A DNA stretch of 16,893 nt from DASRWD01 sp044507975 (GTDB lineage Bacteria; Deinococcota; Deinococci; Deinococcales; Trueperaceae), in the NCBI GenBank assembly GCA_044507975.1, contig JBIQIQ010000043.1, positions 1 to 16,893 of the forward strand. The letters run 5' to 3'. A program made the translations under genes and the position numbers. This document shows, one piece after another, positions 7,402 to 14,759 of the stretch (position 1 is the first letter of the stretch; each line of letters starts with the position of its first letter). Under the pieces are notes generated by a model. The model did not search any database. It was not told where the DNA came from and saw only the letters and a list, made by a program, of their open reading frames with translations.

Positions 7402-8299
7402 AGACGACGTGCGCCCGGGCGGCCGCGCGCTTGGCCAGGTTGAGCACCACCACCCCAGCGATCGCCAGTGCCCCACCCGCGATCGTGAGCAGCGGGGGCA
7501 CCTCCCCCAGCAGGAGCCACGCCGTGAACAGCGCGAACACCGGCACCAGGTATAGGAAGGCCGTGACGACCGTGACGTTCGCCTTCGAGAGCGCGAACGC
7601 GAAGATCGTGTACGCGACCGCGGACGGTAGGACCCCGGTGTAGAGCGCGGCGCCGAGCGAGGCCGGTCCGGCACCAGCGACCGCGCCGGCGAGGCCCGGA
7701 GCGAACACGAGCATCGGCAAGGTGCCGGCCCAGGTCGCGAAGGCCGCCACCTCGATCGGACGGTAGTACCGGAACATCCGGCGCTGGTAGATCGCGTAGA
7801 CGGAGGTCGCCAGGGCCGCGATGACGATGAACCAGGCGTAGAGGGTGAAGCCTTGCACCTGCGCGCCGCGCCCGTCGGCCAGGACGATCAGCGCCACTCC
7901 GGCGAACGACACCGCCGAGCCGAGCCAGCCCAGCGCCGGGAGACGGTCGCGCTCGACGACGGAGGCCAGCACGGCGGTCATGGCGGGCGCCGTGGCGATG
8001 ATCAGGCTGGCGGCGCCGGCCGAGACGCGCACCGAACCGTAGTTGAGAGCCAGGTGGTAGACGAGGAAGCCGACAGCTCCCAGCCCGAGGAACGCGGGCA
8101 CGTGCTCACGGCGCGGCGACAGCCGGCCCCGGAAGGCCGCCAGCAGCGGCACGAACGCCGCGCTGGCGACCAGGTGCCGCAGCAACGTGAAGTGGGGGGC
8201 GCTGAGGTCGATCAGGCCGAGCTTGATGGCCGGGAACGCCGAGCCCCAGACCGCCGCCTGCACCAACAGCAGGAGCGCGATGCTCATGGGCACCGCCAT
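7385..8299 (-). CDS. EamA/DMT-family transporter (10-TM permease)
   Basis: This is a predicted inner-membrane permease of the drug/metabolite transporter superfamily. The 304 residues contain about ten hydrophobic segments arranged as two EamA repeats (about 1-145 and 150-295). The first repeat begins with the family pattern VQAAVWGSAFPAIKLGL; the second has LYTGVLPSAVAYTIFAFAL. The substrate cannot be predicted; members export amino acids, metabolites or drugs. The ATG overlaps the hslO stop by 1 nt (TGATG), and a second in-frame ATG four codons later is a possible alternative. It is the last gene of the long minus-strand run and ends tail-to-tail with plsY, overlapping it by 17 nt. Confidence 0.92.
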   Translation of the reverse strand: MAVPMSIALLLLVQAAVWGSAFPAIKLGLIDLSAPHFTLLRHLVASAAFVPLLAAFRGRLSPRREHVPAFLGLGAVGFLVYHLALNYGSVRVSAGAASLIIATAPAMTAVLASVVERDRLPALGWLGSAVSFAGVALIVLADGRGAQVQGFTLYAWFIVIAALATSVYAIYQRRMFRYYRPIEVAAFATWAGTLPMLVFAPGLAGAVAGAGPASLGAALYTGVLPSAVAYTIFAFALSKANVTVVTAFLYLVPVFALFTAWLLLGEVPPLLTIAGGALAIAGVVVLNLAKRAAARAHVVSTTPA

Positions 8300-9291
8300 C
8301 AGTCAGGCAGCTCCACCGGCCGCCCGCAGGCGCACAGCTCGCCGTGGCGGAACATCGCCGGCTGGCCCTCGCGGTGCCAGAGGGTGCCGCAGTCGGGGCA
8401 GCGGATCTCGGCGCCCGTCAACGAGCGGATCTGCTCTGGCGTGACCCAGCGCCGCTCGCCGCACCAGTGGCACACGACCTCCGCGCCGCCGTCCTCGGCG
8501 ATCATCCGCTCGCGCTCATCCGTGGTGAAGTACGCCAGCGCCTCGAGGGCGCGGTCGTCCGTGCAGCGGCAGTCGAAGCGGACCTGGAGGGGCTCGTCGG
8601 TCAGGAGCTCGAAGCCGAGACCCCAGCACAGCTCGCCCTCGACCAGCTCCATCAGCGGCGCCCTCCGCATCGCGGCGGTGAGCTGACCGAAGTCGCGGAT
8701 GTTCGCCTCCAGCAGCGTCAGGGCCGCGGGATCGACGCCGGGCAGCGCCTGCATGAGGACGCCGCCGGCGACGTCCACCTGGCCTTCGGAGGTGAAGTGC
8801 ACGCCGAGCAGCACGGCCGAGCCGATCTGCTCCGACACCGCGAGGTAGGTCGCGACGTCCTCCCCGACCTCGCCCGAGGTGAGCGCCAGGCTCGAGGTGT
8901 ACGGGTCGCCGTAGGGCGCGTGCGAGCGCACGACACGGATCTCGCCGTCCGTGCCGACCGCGCCGCCCACGTCGAGCTTGCCGTCGCCCCGCAGGGGCAG
9001 CTCGACCTCGGGGTTCTGCGCGTAGCCGCGGACCGCGTGGTCGAGCCCGGCCTCTGCCGTCACGCGCCCGAGCGGGCCTCCGCCGTCGAGCCGCAGCGTG
9101 ACGCGGTCACGGGGCGACTTGAGCAGCACGTGCGAGAGGAGCAGAGCGGCGGTCATGGCCCGCCCGGTGGCGGCGCCGGCCGTGGCGCTCGCCCCCTGCC
9201 TGACGACGGCCTCGCGCACTACGTCGGTCGTGTCGACGGCGACGACGCGGATGCCGCCTTCCGCGGCCAGGCCGCGGTAGAGCTCTCCCAT
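8299..9291 (-). CDS. hslO: Redox-regulated chaperone Hsp33, with extra C-terminal cysteine cluster
   Basis: Hsp33 is a cytoplasmic holdase activated when oxidation releases zinc from its C-terminal cysteines. The N-terminal domain is clear (VREAVVRQGASATAGAATGR, RLDGGGPLG, YTSSLALTSGEVGEDVATYL). The canonical redox switch is present as CxC at C241/C243 (FDCRC) and CxxC at C274/C277 (CHWC). At 330 residues it is about 40 longer than E. coli Hsp33 (292). The extension adds a second quartet: CxxC at C298/C301 (CPDC) and CxC at C320/C322 (CAC), which looks like another zinc site. The start overlaps the coaD stop by 1 nt and the end overlaps the EamA start by 1 nt, so all three are likely co-translated. 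The hslO call is firm; the second site's role is inferred. Confidence 0.95.
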   Translation of the reverse strand: MGELYRGLAAEGGIRVVAVDTTDVVREAVVRQGASATAGAATGRAMTAALLLSHVLLKSPRDRVTLRLDGGGPLGRVTAEAGLDHAVRGYAQNPEVELPLRGDGKLDVGGAVGTDGEIRVVRSHAPYGDPYTSSLALTSGEVGEDVATYLAVSEQIGSAVLLGVHFTSEGQVDVAGGVLMQALPGVDPAALTLLEANIRDFGQLTAAMRRAPLMELVEGELCWGLGFELLTDEPLQVRFDCRCTDDRALEALAYFTTDERERMIAEDGGAEVVCHWCGERRWVTPEQIRSLTGAEIRCPDCGTLWHREGQPAMFRHGELCACGRPVELPD

Positions 9292-9782
9292 CAGACGGCC
9301 GCCTGGGCGAAGCGCTCCTTGAGCTTGGCGAGCGTGGGGCGCGGGACGAGCTTCGAGACGTCGGCCCCGTACTTGGCGATCTCCTTGACGCGCGAGCTGG
9401 AGACGTAGGACCAGCGCGTCGCGGTCATGATGAACGTCGTCTCGACGTTGGGGTTGAGCTGCCTGTTCAGGTGTGCCATCTGGAGCTCGTACTCGAAGTC
9501 CGAGATCGCGCGCAGCCCCTTCACGATGACCGCGGCGGAGATCGACCTGGCGTAGTCCGCCAGCAGGCCGTCGAACGAGGCGACGTCGACGTTGTCCATG
9601 CCGGCCACGACCTCCCGGATGATCGCCACGCGCTCCTCGGTGGAGAACAGCGAGCCGGCCTTCAGGGGGTTGTGGAGCACGGCGACGGTGAGGCCGTCGT
9701 AGATCCCGGCGGCCCGCCTGATGATGTCGACGTGGCCGTTGTGGAGTGGGTCGAAGCTGCCCGGGTAGACGGCGTGGACCAT
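9291..9782 (-). CDS. coaD: Phosphopantetheine adenylyltransferase CoaD
   Basis: CoaD transfers AMP from ATP to 4'-phosphopantetheine, giving dephospho-CoA, the penultimate step of CoA synthesis, in the cytoplasm. The 163-residue length is standard. Visible motifs are YPGSFDPLHNGHVDII with the nucleotidyltransferase HNGH (H14/H17), VKGLRAISDFEYELQMAHLNR, and the C-terminal YVSSSRVKEIA. The frame is open further upstream, but ATG at 9782 is the only start giving the conserved N-terminus MVHAVYPGSFDP. No Shine-Dalgarno precedes it; a TACACT box ends 7 nt upstream, suggesting a leaderless transcript. The stop shares one base with the hslO ATG. It lies 26 nt after meaB, the only real gap in the run. 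Confidence 0.97.
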   Translation of the reverse strand: MVHAVYPGSFDPLHNGHVDIIRRAAGIYDGLTVAVLHNPLKAGSLFSTEERVAIIREVVAGMDNVDVASFDGLLADYARSISAAVIVKGLRAISDFEYELQMAHLNRQLNPNVETTFIMTATRWSYVSSSRVKEIAKYGADVSKLVPRPTLAKLKERFAQAAV

Positions 9783-9789
9783 GCGAGAG

Positions 9790-9795
9790 AGTGTA
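9790..9795 (-). promoter_or_regulatory. Leaderless-type -10 box for coaD
   Basis: TACACT on the minus strand sits in the 26-nt gap between meaB and coaD, 7 nt before the coaD ATG. There is no purine-rich Shine-Dalgarno in that gap and no recognisable -35. It would let coaD, hslO and the EamA gene be transcribed independently of the upstream competence and replication genes. Confidence 0.55.
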
Positions 9796-9808
9796 ACGCC
9801 GGCGGCCG

Positions 9809-10750
9809 TCAGGCCCCGGTCGCCCAGAGCCGCCTGACCTCCTCGGCCGGCGTGCTGCGACCCGCCAGGATGTCGTCGACCGCCCGCTCCTGCCTCTCCT
9901 CCCACGCCCGCCTGAGCTGCGCGCCCAGCAGGGCCAGCACCTCCGAGCGCACGCGGCGGCGGCGCGCCTCCTCCAGGCTGCCGCTGGCCTCCAGGTGCTC
10001 GCGGTGGCCCTGGATGCGCTGAGCCAGGTCGGGGACGCCCTCGCCCGTCGCCGCCACGGTCGCCACGATCGGCGGGCGCCACGCCCCCTGGGGCGGCATC
10101 ACGAGGTCGAGCGCCGAGCGGACGTCGCGCCGCACCCGGTCGGCGCCGGGCAGGTCGGCCTTGTTGACGCAGAAGACGTCACCGACCTCCATGATCCCGG
10201 CCTTGAAGGCCTGGACGGCGTCGCCGCTCCCCGGCGTGAGCACCACGACCGTGGTGTCGGCGGCCTCGGCTACGTCGACCTCGGACTGTCCGACCCCGAC
10301 CGTCTCGATCACGACCACGTCGTAGCCGGCCGCGTCGATCACCGCCGCGACGCGCAGCGTCGACGCCGACAGGCCGCCGAGGTGGCCCCGCGACGCCAGC
10401 GAGCGGATGAACACGCCGTCGTCGGCGTACCAGCGCGTCATCCGGATGCGGTCGCCGAGGATGGCGCCCCCGGAGAACGGGCTCGACGGGTCGATCGCCA
10501 CCACACCGACCCTCTTGCCCTCCTCCCGCCAACGAGCGATGAGGGCGTCGGTGAGGGTCGACTTGCCGCTGCCGGGCGAGCCGGTGATCCCGACGACCGC
10601 CGCGCGCCCGCCCGTGGGACGCAGGCGGCGCAGGAGCTCGTCACCCCTCGCGCCGCCGTCCTCCACGATGCTGATCGCACGCGCCAGCGCCCGCTGGTCT
10701 CCGGCTGTGATGCGCGCGAGCAGCTCGTCGTCGGTGAGCGCGGTGGACAT
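9809..10750 (-). CDS. meaB: MeaB/ArgK-type P-loop GTPase (methylmalonyl-CoA mutase chaperone)
   Basis: This G3E-family GTPase protects and reloads adenosylcobalamin-dependent acyl-CoA mutases, usually methylmalonyl-CoA mutase. The 313 residues show a Walker A (GSPGSGKST, 57-65), the switch regions AIDPSSPFSGGAILGDRIRM (85-104) and ETVGVGQSEVDVA (149-161), and the guanine-specificity motif NKAD (196-199). The family was once called ArgK, an arginine-transport kinase; the GTPase role is the established one. The ATG shares one base with the holA stop, and a TAGCCT box lies 6 nt upstream inside holA, with no close Shine-Dalgarno. No mutase gene is in the window, so its client is encoded elsewhere. 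Confidence 0.94.
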   Translation of the reverse strand: MSTALTDDELLARITAGDQRALARAISIVEDGGARGDELLRRLRPTGGRAAVVGITGSPGSGKSTLTDALIARWREEGKRVGVVAIDPSSPFSGGAILGDRIRMTRWYADDGVFIRSLASRGHLGGLSASTLRVAAVIDAAGYDVVVIETVGVGQSEVDVAEAADTTVVVLTPGSGDAVQAFKAGIMEVGDVFCVNKADLPGADRVRRDVRSALDLVMPPQGAWRPPIVATVAATGEGVPDLAQRIQGHREHLEASGSLEEARRRRVRSEVLALLGAQLRRAWEERQERAVDDILAGRSTPAEEVRRLWATGA

Positions 10751-11709
10751 CAGCCGAGGCTAACGCGCCTCCCGCCGAACTTGCCCGCGAGCGTGACGAC
10801 GACGGACTCGAGCGCCCAATCCGGGTCGCGCCCGGTCTTGCTCGCCACGTCGGCCTCGAGCAGGGCAGACAGGGAGGCCGCGACGTCGTCCGCGCCGAGC
10901 TTGCTCGCCAGCTTCAGGGCCTTCTGCACCACGAACGGCTTGGCCTTGAGGACCCCGGCCGCCTGCTGGGGCGAGACCCGCCCCCCCGGCGAGCGCTCGC
11001 GTAGGGCGACGGCCTTCGCGAGGAGGGTGAACTGCCAGGCCAAGGCGCCCATCACCCGCTGGGGGGCCTCGCCCTCGCCCAGCAGCTGCCGCGCGATCGT
11101 CAGCGCCCGACCGGCGTCGCCGCTCGCGACGGCGTCGACGATGTCGAAGGCGTCGTGCACGGCGGCGCGGTTCGCGACCTGGCGCACGCGCTCCGCCGTC
11201 AGCTCCTCGTCGAGCACGGCCAGCTTGTTGACCTCGGCGAGGATCGAGGCCGGGTCCTCTCCGAACAGCTCCGCCAGCGCGGCCGGCACGTCGGGCCGGT
11301 AGCGCACGCCGGCGGCGTCGAGCTCCCCCCTCACCCACCGCGGTAGCGCCTCGAAGCGTGGCGTCGGGCTGTGAGCGTGGCTGCCGAGCGCGGCCCAGCG
11401 CTTCTGGCGCGCCGGCGTGGCGTCGGGGTCCACGACCACGACGAGGGACGAGGCGGGCAAGCTCGCGAGCGCCTTCATCATCTCGTCACGCGCCCTCACG
11501 CCGGCCTGGCCCGTGAAGGCCGCGCCGAAGTCGAGCAGCAGCGCCGACTGCCCGAAGAGGCCGCTCTGGCCGGCGAGCTGGACCACCTCGGCCGGCTCCA
11601 TCCCCTCGCCCAGCTCGGCGGCCTCCCCCGGCGCGACCCCGCGCTCCCGGAGAGCGCGTCGCGCCGCTCGCCGCGCGAGGAAGGGATCCCCCGTGAAGGC
11701 GAGGATCAC
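10750..11709 (-). CDS. holA: DNA polymerase III delta subunit HolA
   Basis: HolA is the delta subunit of the clamp loader, the part that opens the sliding beta clamp during replication. The 319-residue length and N-terminus (MILAFTGDPFLARRAARRAL) fit the family. So do the degenerate AAA+ core (ALLLDFGAAF, LVVVVDPDATPARQKRW), the mid-part EDPASILAEVNKLAVL, which is very typical of delta, and the C-terminal helical collar with GALAWQFTLLAKAVAL. The start is GTG, overlapping the kinase stop by 4 nt; the stop shares a base with the meaB ATG. In many bacteria holA lies directly downstream of comEC; here a kinase gene is inserted between them. Identification is confident. Confidence 0.93.
   Translation of the reverse strand: MILAFTGDPFLARRAARRALRERGVAPGEAAELGEGMEPAEVVQLAGQSGLFGQSALLLDFGAAFTGQAGVRARDEMMKALASLPASSLVVVVDPDATPARQKRWAALGSHAHSPTPRFEALPRWVRGELDAAGVRYRPDVPAALAELFGEDPASILAEVNKLAVLDEELTAERVRQVANRAAVHDAFDIVDAVASGDAGRALTIARQLLGEGEAPQRVMGALAWQFTLLAKAVALRERSPGGRVSPQQAAGVLKAKPFVVQKALKLASKLGADDVAASLSALLEADVASKTGRDPDWALESVVVTLAGKFGGRRVSLG
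10757..10762 (-). promoter_or_regulatory. Leaderless-type -10 box for meaB, inside the holA 3' end
   Basis: TAGCCT on the minus strand ends 6 nt before the meaB ATG. It is the same hexamer at the same distance as found before comEA. The only purine-rich stretch (GGGAGG) is about 20 nt from the ATG, too far to be a good ribosome binding site. No -35 was recognised. It overlaps codons near the end of holA. Confidence 0.45.
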
Positions 11710-12473
11710 GCGACCGTCGCTGCGGCCTCGAGCTCATGCAGCAGCTCGCTGGCCGAAGCGGGCCGCGCCTCAGGGTCGCGCGCCAGCGCGCGCGTGAGAG
11801 GGACCTCGAAAGCCCCTGCCGCAGCGGGAAGGGGCGCCAAGGGCACCCGGTCGTCGCCGGCCAGGAACCGAACCACCTGGCTCCCGTAAGGCGGGGCACC
11901 CGTGAGGGCGTGATAGAGAACCGCGGCGGCGGCGTAGATGTCGGAGCGCTGGTCGGTGCGCACGCCCTGGAACTGCTCGGGCGCCATGTAGCTGGGCGTG
12001 CCCATCATCATGTCCTGGCTGGTGATCGCCGTCAGGCCCAGGTCCTTGGCGAAGCCGAAGTCGGTCAGCAGGGCGCGCTCGCCCTTCACCAGGATGTTCG
12101 CCGGCTTGACGTCGAGGTGGATGACGCCGTGGTCATGCGCGTACTGGAGGGCGCGCAGCACGTCGGAGACGATCTTCAGGCTGCGCCGCGGCCTCAGAGG
12201 CCCCTGCTCCAGAGCCTCCTCGAGCGTGACCCCGGGGCAGTACTCGTAGATGAGGGAGCCGCCCTCGGCGCCCAGCAGAGGGACGATGTTGTCGTGGCGC
12301 AGCTTCCCCACGACGGCGGCCTCGCGTTCGAGCCGCTGGCTGAAGATCGGGTGGAAGCCGCGAAGGCTCTTGACCACCACCAGCCGGTTCTGCCACCTGG
12401 CTAGCTCAACCCGAACCGGACCGTGCTCGGAGAGGACGCGCACGGTGAGGAGCATCTGTGAACAATCTATCAT
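11706..12473 (-). CDS. Minimal Ser/Thr protein kinase-like protein (Hanks type, degenerate G-loop)
   Basis: The 255-residue soluble protein is a bare kinase domain without transmembrane or PASTA segments. Core residues are present: the ATP lysine K35 (LVVVK), an alphaC glutamate near 49-51, the catalytic loop HLDVKPANI (119-127, D121, K123, N126), the DFG at 138-140 and the APE at 164-166. Two things are unusual. The glycine-rich loop is nearly gone (LSEHGPVRVELARW keeps a single Gly), and the HRD arginine is Leu, making it a non-RD kinase. ATG at 12473 overlaps the comEC stop by 4 nt; a second ATG at 12455 has a TAGATT box 8 nt upstream. The stop overlaps the holA GTG by 4 nt, so it is probably translated with both neighbours. 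Activity and targets are unknown. Confidence 0.9.
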   Translation of the reverse strand: MIDCSQMLLTVRVLSEHGPVRVELARWQNRLVVVKSLRGFHPIFSQRLEREAAVVGKLRHDNIVPLLGAEGGSLIYEYCPGVTLEEALEQGPLRPRRSLKIVSDVLRALQYAHDHGVIHLDVKPANILVKGERALLTDFGFAKDLGLTAITSQDMMMGTPSYMAPEQFQGVRTDQRSDIYAAAAVLYHALTGAPPYGSQVVRFLAGDDRVPLAPLPAAAGAFEVPLTRALARDPEARPASASELLHELEAAATVA

Positions 12474-14758
12474 CTGGCCCCTCGGGCCGGCCCGAGGGGC
12501 ACCCGCACGGCCCCGGCCTCCAGCGTGGTGACGACCGGCACGCCGTGCGCCGCCAGGCGCTCGAGCACCGATGGGTGGGGATGGCCGTAGGTGTTCTGCC
12601 CCACCGACACGACCGCCAGCTGCGGCCGAGTGGCGCGCAGGAGCTCCTCCGAGGTGCTGTAGCGGGAACCGTGATGGCCCACCTTCAGGAGGTGGACTCG
12701 CGGCAGCGCCAGGTCACGCTCCGTCTCGGCCCCGACGTCGCCGAGGAAGAGCGCCACCGCCTCGCCGCGCAGCCTCAGCAGCAGCACCACGGAGGCTTCG
12801 TTGCCCGCCTGCCGGGTCCCGGCAGGCGGGCTGAGGACCTCGAGCCGGGCCTCCCCGCTCCTCCCCGCTGCGATCACCTCGCCCCGCACGGCGGCGTGCA
12901 CGGCGACGCCCCGCGCGTCCGCGAGGCGCCTGAGCTCGTCGTCGAGGGCGTTGCCAGGCTGTGGCGGGCCCGTGACCAGCGCCCCCACCGGCAGCGAGCC
13001 GAGGACGGCCAGCAGGCCCTCGACGTGGTCGGCGTCGGGATGGGTGGCCACGACGACCTCGAGCTCGTCGACCCCGAGCGCCCGCAGGGCCGGCACCACG
13101 ACGCGGGCTCCCACGTCGAAATCGGAGAAAGGCGTGCCGCCGGCGTCGATCAGTACCTCGTACCGGCCGGGCAGGCGCACCAGCGCGGCGTCGCCCTGTC
13201 CGACGTCGAGGAACCACACGTCCGGTGGGGCCTCGGCCCCGCCGACGGCGTAGGGGACGGCCCCGGCGACCAGGAGCACCGCGAGCGTGCGGTGCGGCCG
13301 CAGCCGACGTCTGAGCGCCAGCGCCAGCGAAGCCGCCGCGACCGCCCAGCACAGGTGGCCGAGCCAGCCGACCTCGGACCAGGACACGGCCGGCAGGCGG
13401 GCACCTGCGCCCGCCAGCCCGGTCAGGGCGAGCGCCAGCGGACGCGTGACGACGTTGAGCGCGGCCGCCAGCGGCGTCCACACGAGCCCGAGGAGGCCCG
13501 AAGCGAAGCCCAGTGGCACCAGCAGCCCGGCCAGCGGGACGCCCACGATGTTCACGAGCGGCGACAGCACGGGCACCGTGCCGAACGAGCCCGCGACGAG
13601 CGAGACGCTCGGCAGCTGGGCCGCGACGCTGGCAGCGATCGCCTGCGCCACGAAAGCGCGCGCCCGCGCCCGGCCGCCGTCGGCGCCGCGCGCTCCACCT
13701 CCACCGCCCAGCTCGCGCAGCTCGAGGGCCTCGAGCCCGCCGGGCCCCGCCGCGCCGGCGCCGAGCAGCCGGGAGAGCGGGCCGGCGTACAGGAGCAGTC
13801 CGACGAGGGCGAGGTAGGAGAGCTGGAACGAGGGGTCGGCGAGCATCTGGGGCTGGAGCAGCAGCGAGACGCAGGCGGCGAGCCCGAGCACCGGCCAGGG
13901 GCGCAACCGGCCGACGCCGGAGGTAAGGGCCAGCAGGGCGGCCAGCGCCATGGCGGAGGCGCGCACGACGCTGGGAGATGGCCCCACCAACGCGACGAAC
14001 CCGAGCCCCAGCGCGATCAGCAGCGGCCTGCGCCGGGCCCCGAGGCCCCGCAGCGCCCTCTCTGCGGCGGCCAACAGCACGCCGAAGTGCAGGCCAGACA
14101 GTGCGAGCACGTGCGCGAGACCCGACCGTCCGAAGGCCTCCCGGTGCTCGTCCGACAGGTCGTCGCGCGTGCCGAGCGTCATGGCGACGAGCAGGCCTGC
14201 CAGGTCGGGGGGCAGGCCGGCGCTCACGCCTCTCGCCATACGGTCCCGAGCGCCGGCTCGGGGGCGAGCGTTCACGACCTCTCTCACGAAGAGCTGAGCG
14301 GAGACGCCCCGGCGAGCGAGGTAAGCCCGGTAGTCGAACCCTCCGGGGTTGCGCTTGCCGGGAGGCCGGCGGGCCTCGCCCACGACCTCGAGCTCGCCGG
14401 TGGGCAGGTCGTCGCGCGCGACCAGCGCCAAGCGCGCCCTGATCGGCGCTCGGGCCTGGAACCACACCCCGTCGTAGCGGCCGGTCCACACCTGGCTCTG
14501 ACCGAGGTGCGCGGCCACGGCGTCCGGCCGCGCGAGGTGGGCCAGCTGACGCGCGGCGCCTACCGCGCAGGCCAGCGCGAGCAGGGCGGCTGCGCCGGCG
14601 AAGGCGCCGCCGCGACGCCGGGCCAGCCAGGCGCCGCCGGCAGCGAGCGCGACCACGGCTGCCGCGCCTGGCCACGAGCCCGCCATCGCGGCGCCTACCC
14701 CGGCGACGAGGCCGAGTGCCGCCGGGATGGACCAGGGGACGAAGCCCCCTGTGGCCAC
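12470..14758 (-). CDS. comEC: ComEC/Rec2 DNA-uptake channel protein
   Basis: ComEC is the inner-membrane channel that passes single-stranded DNA into the cytoplasm during natural transformation. The 762 residues carry the three expected parts. There is an N-terminal membrane and OB-like region (about 1-165). The Competence domain with many helices follows, including HVLALSGLHFGVLL (216-229) and SVVRASAMA (263-271). Last is a C-terminal metallo-beta-lactamase-like domain, starting FLDVGQGDAALV (516-527), with HPDADH (573-578) and KVGHHGS (692-698). That domain is proposed to be a nuclease degrading the non-transported strand. A Gly/Arg-rich insertion (about 338-368) interrupts the membrane part. 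GTG at 14758 begins one base after the comEA stop; the end overlaps the kinase start by 4 nt. The gene looks complete and intact. Confidence 0.96.
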   Translation of the reverse strand: MATGGFVPWSIPAALGLVAGVGAAMAGSWPGAAAVVALAAGGAWLARRRGGAFAGAAALLALACAVGAARQLAHLARPDAVAAHLGQSQVWTGRYDGVWFQARAPIRARLALVARDDLPTGELEVVGEARRPPGKRNPGGFDYRAYLARRGVSAQLFVREVVNARPRAGARDRMARGVSAGLPPDLAGLLVAMTLGTRDDLSDEHREAFGRSGLAHVLALSGLHFGVLLAAAERALRGLGARRRPLLIALGLGFVALVGPSPSVVRASAMALAALLALTSGVGRLRPWPVLGLAACVSLLLQPQMLADPSFQLSYLALVGLLLYAGPLSRLLGAGAAGPGGLEALELRELGGGGGARGADGGRARARAFVAQAIAASVAAQLPSVSLVAGSFGTVPVLSPLVNIVGVPLAGLLVPLGFASGLLGLVWTPLAAALNVVTRPLALALTGLAGAGARLPAVSWSEVGWLGHLCWAVAAASLALALRRRLRPHRTLAVLLVAGAVPYAVGGAEAPPDVWFLDVGQGDAALVRLPGRYEVLIDAGGTPFSDFDVGARVVVPALRALGVDELEVVVATHPDADHVEGLLAVLGSLPVGALVTGPPQPGNALDDELRRLADARGVAVHAAVRGEVIAAGRSGEARLEVLSPPAGTRQAGNEASVVLLLRLRGEAVALFLGDVGAETERDLALPRVHLLKVGHHGSRYSTSEELLRATRPQLAVVSVGQNTYGHPHPSVLERLAAHGVPVVTTLEAGAVRVPLGPARGAR
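12477..12500. repeat. 24-nt perfect palindrome at the comEC 3' end
   Basis: The 24 bases read identically on both strands (core GGGCCGGCCC). They encode the last comEC codons before the kinase ATG. As RNA the structure is a strong GC stem about 10 bp long. The minus-strand sequence after it is AT-richer (ATGATAGATTGTT) but has no true U-tract. It may be a weak attenuator or processing hairpin, or simply chance in GC-rich sequence. Confidence 0.6.
12803..12831. repeat. 29-nt near-perfect palindrome inside comEC
   Basis: Two exactly complementary 14-nt arms (12803-12816 and 12818-12831) surround a single T. It lies in the metallo-beta-lactamase region of comEC, where it encodes residues around SPPAGTRQAGN, a probable surface loop. 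The other hairpins of this window share no sequence with it. Confidence 0.65.
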
Positions 14759-14759
14759 G

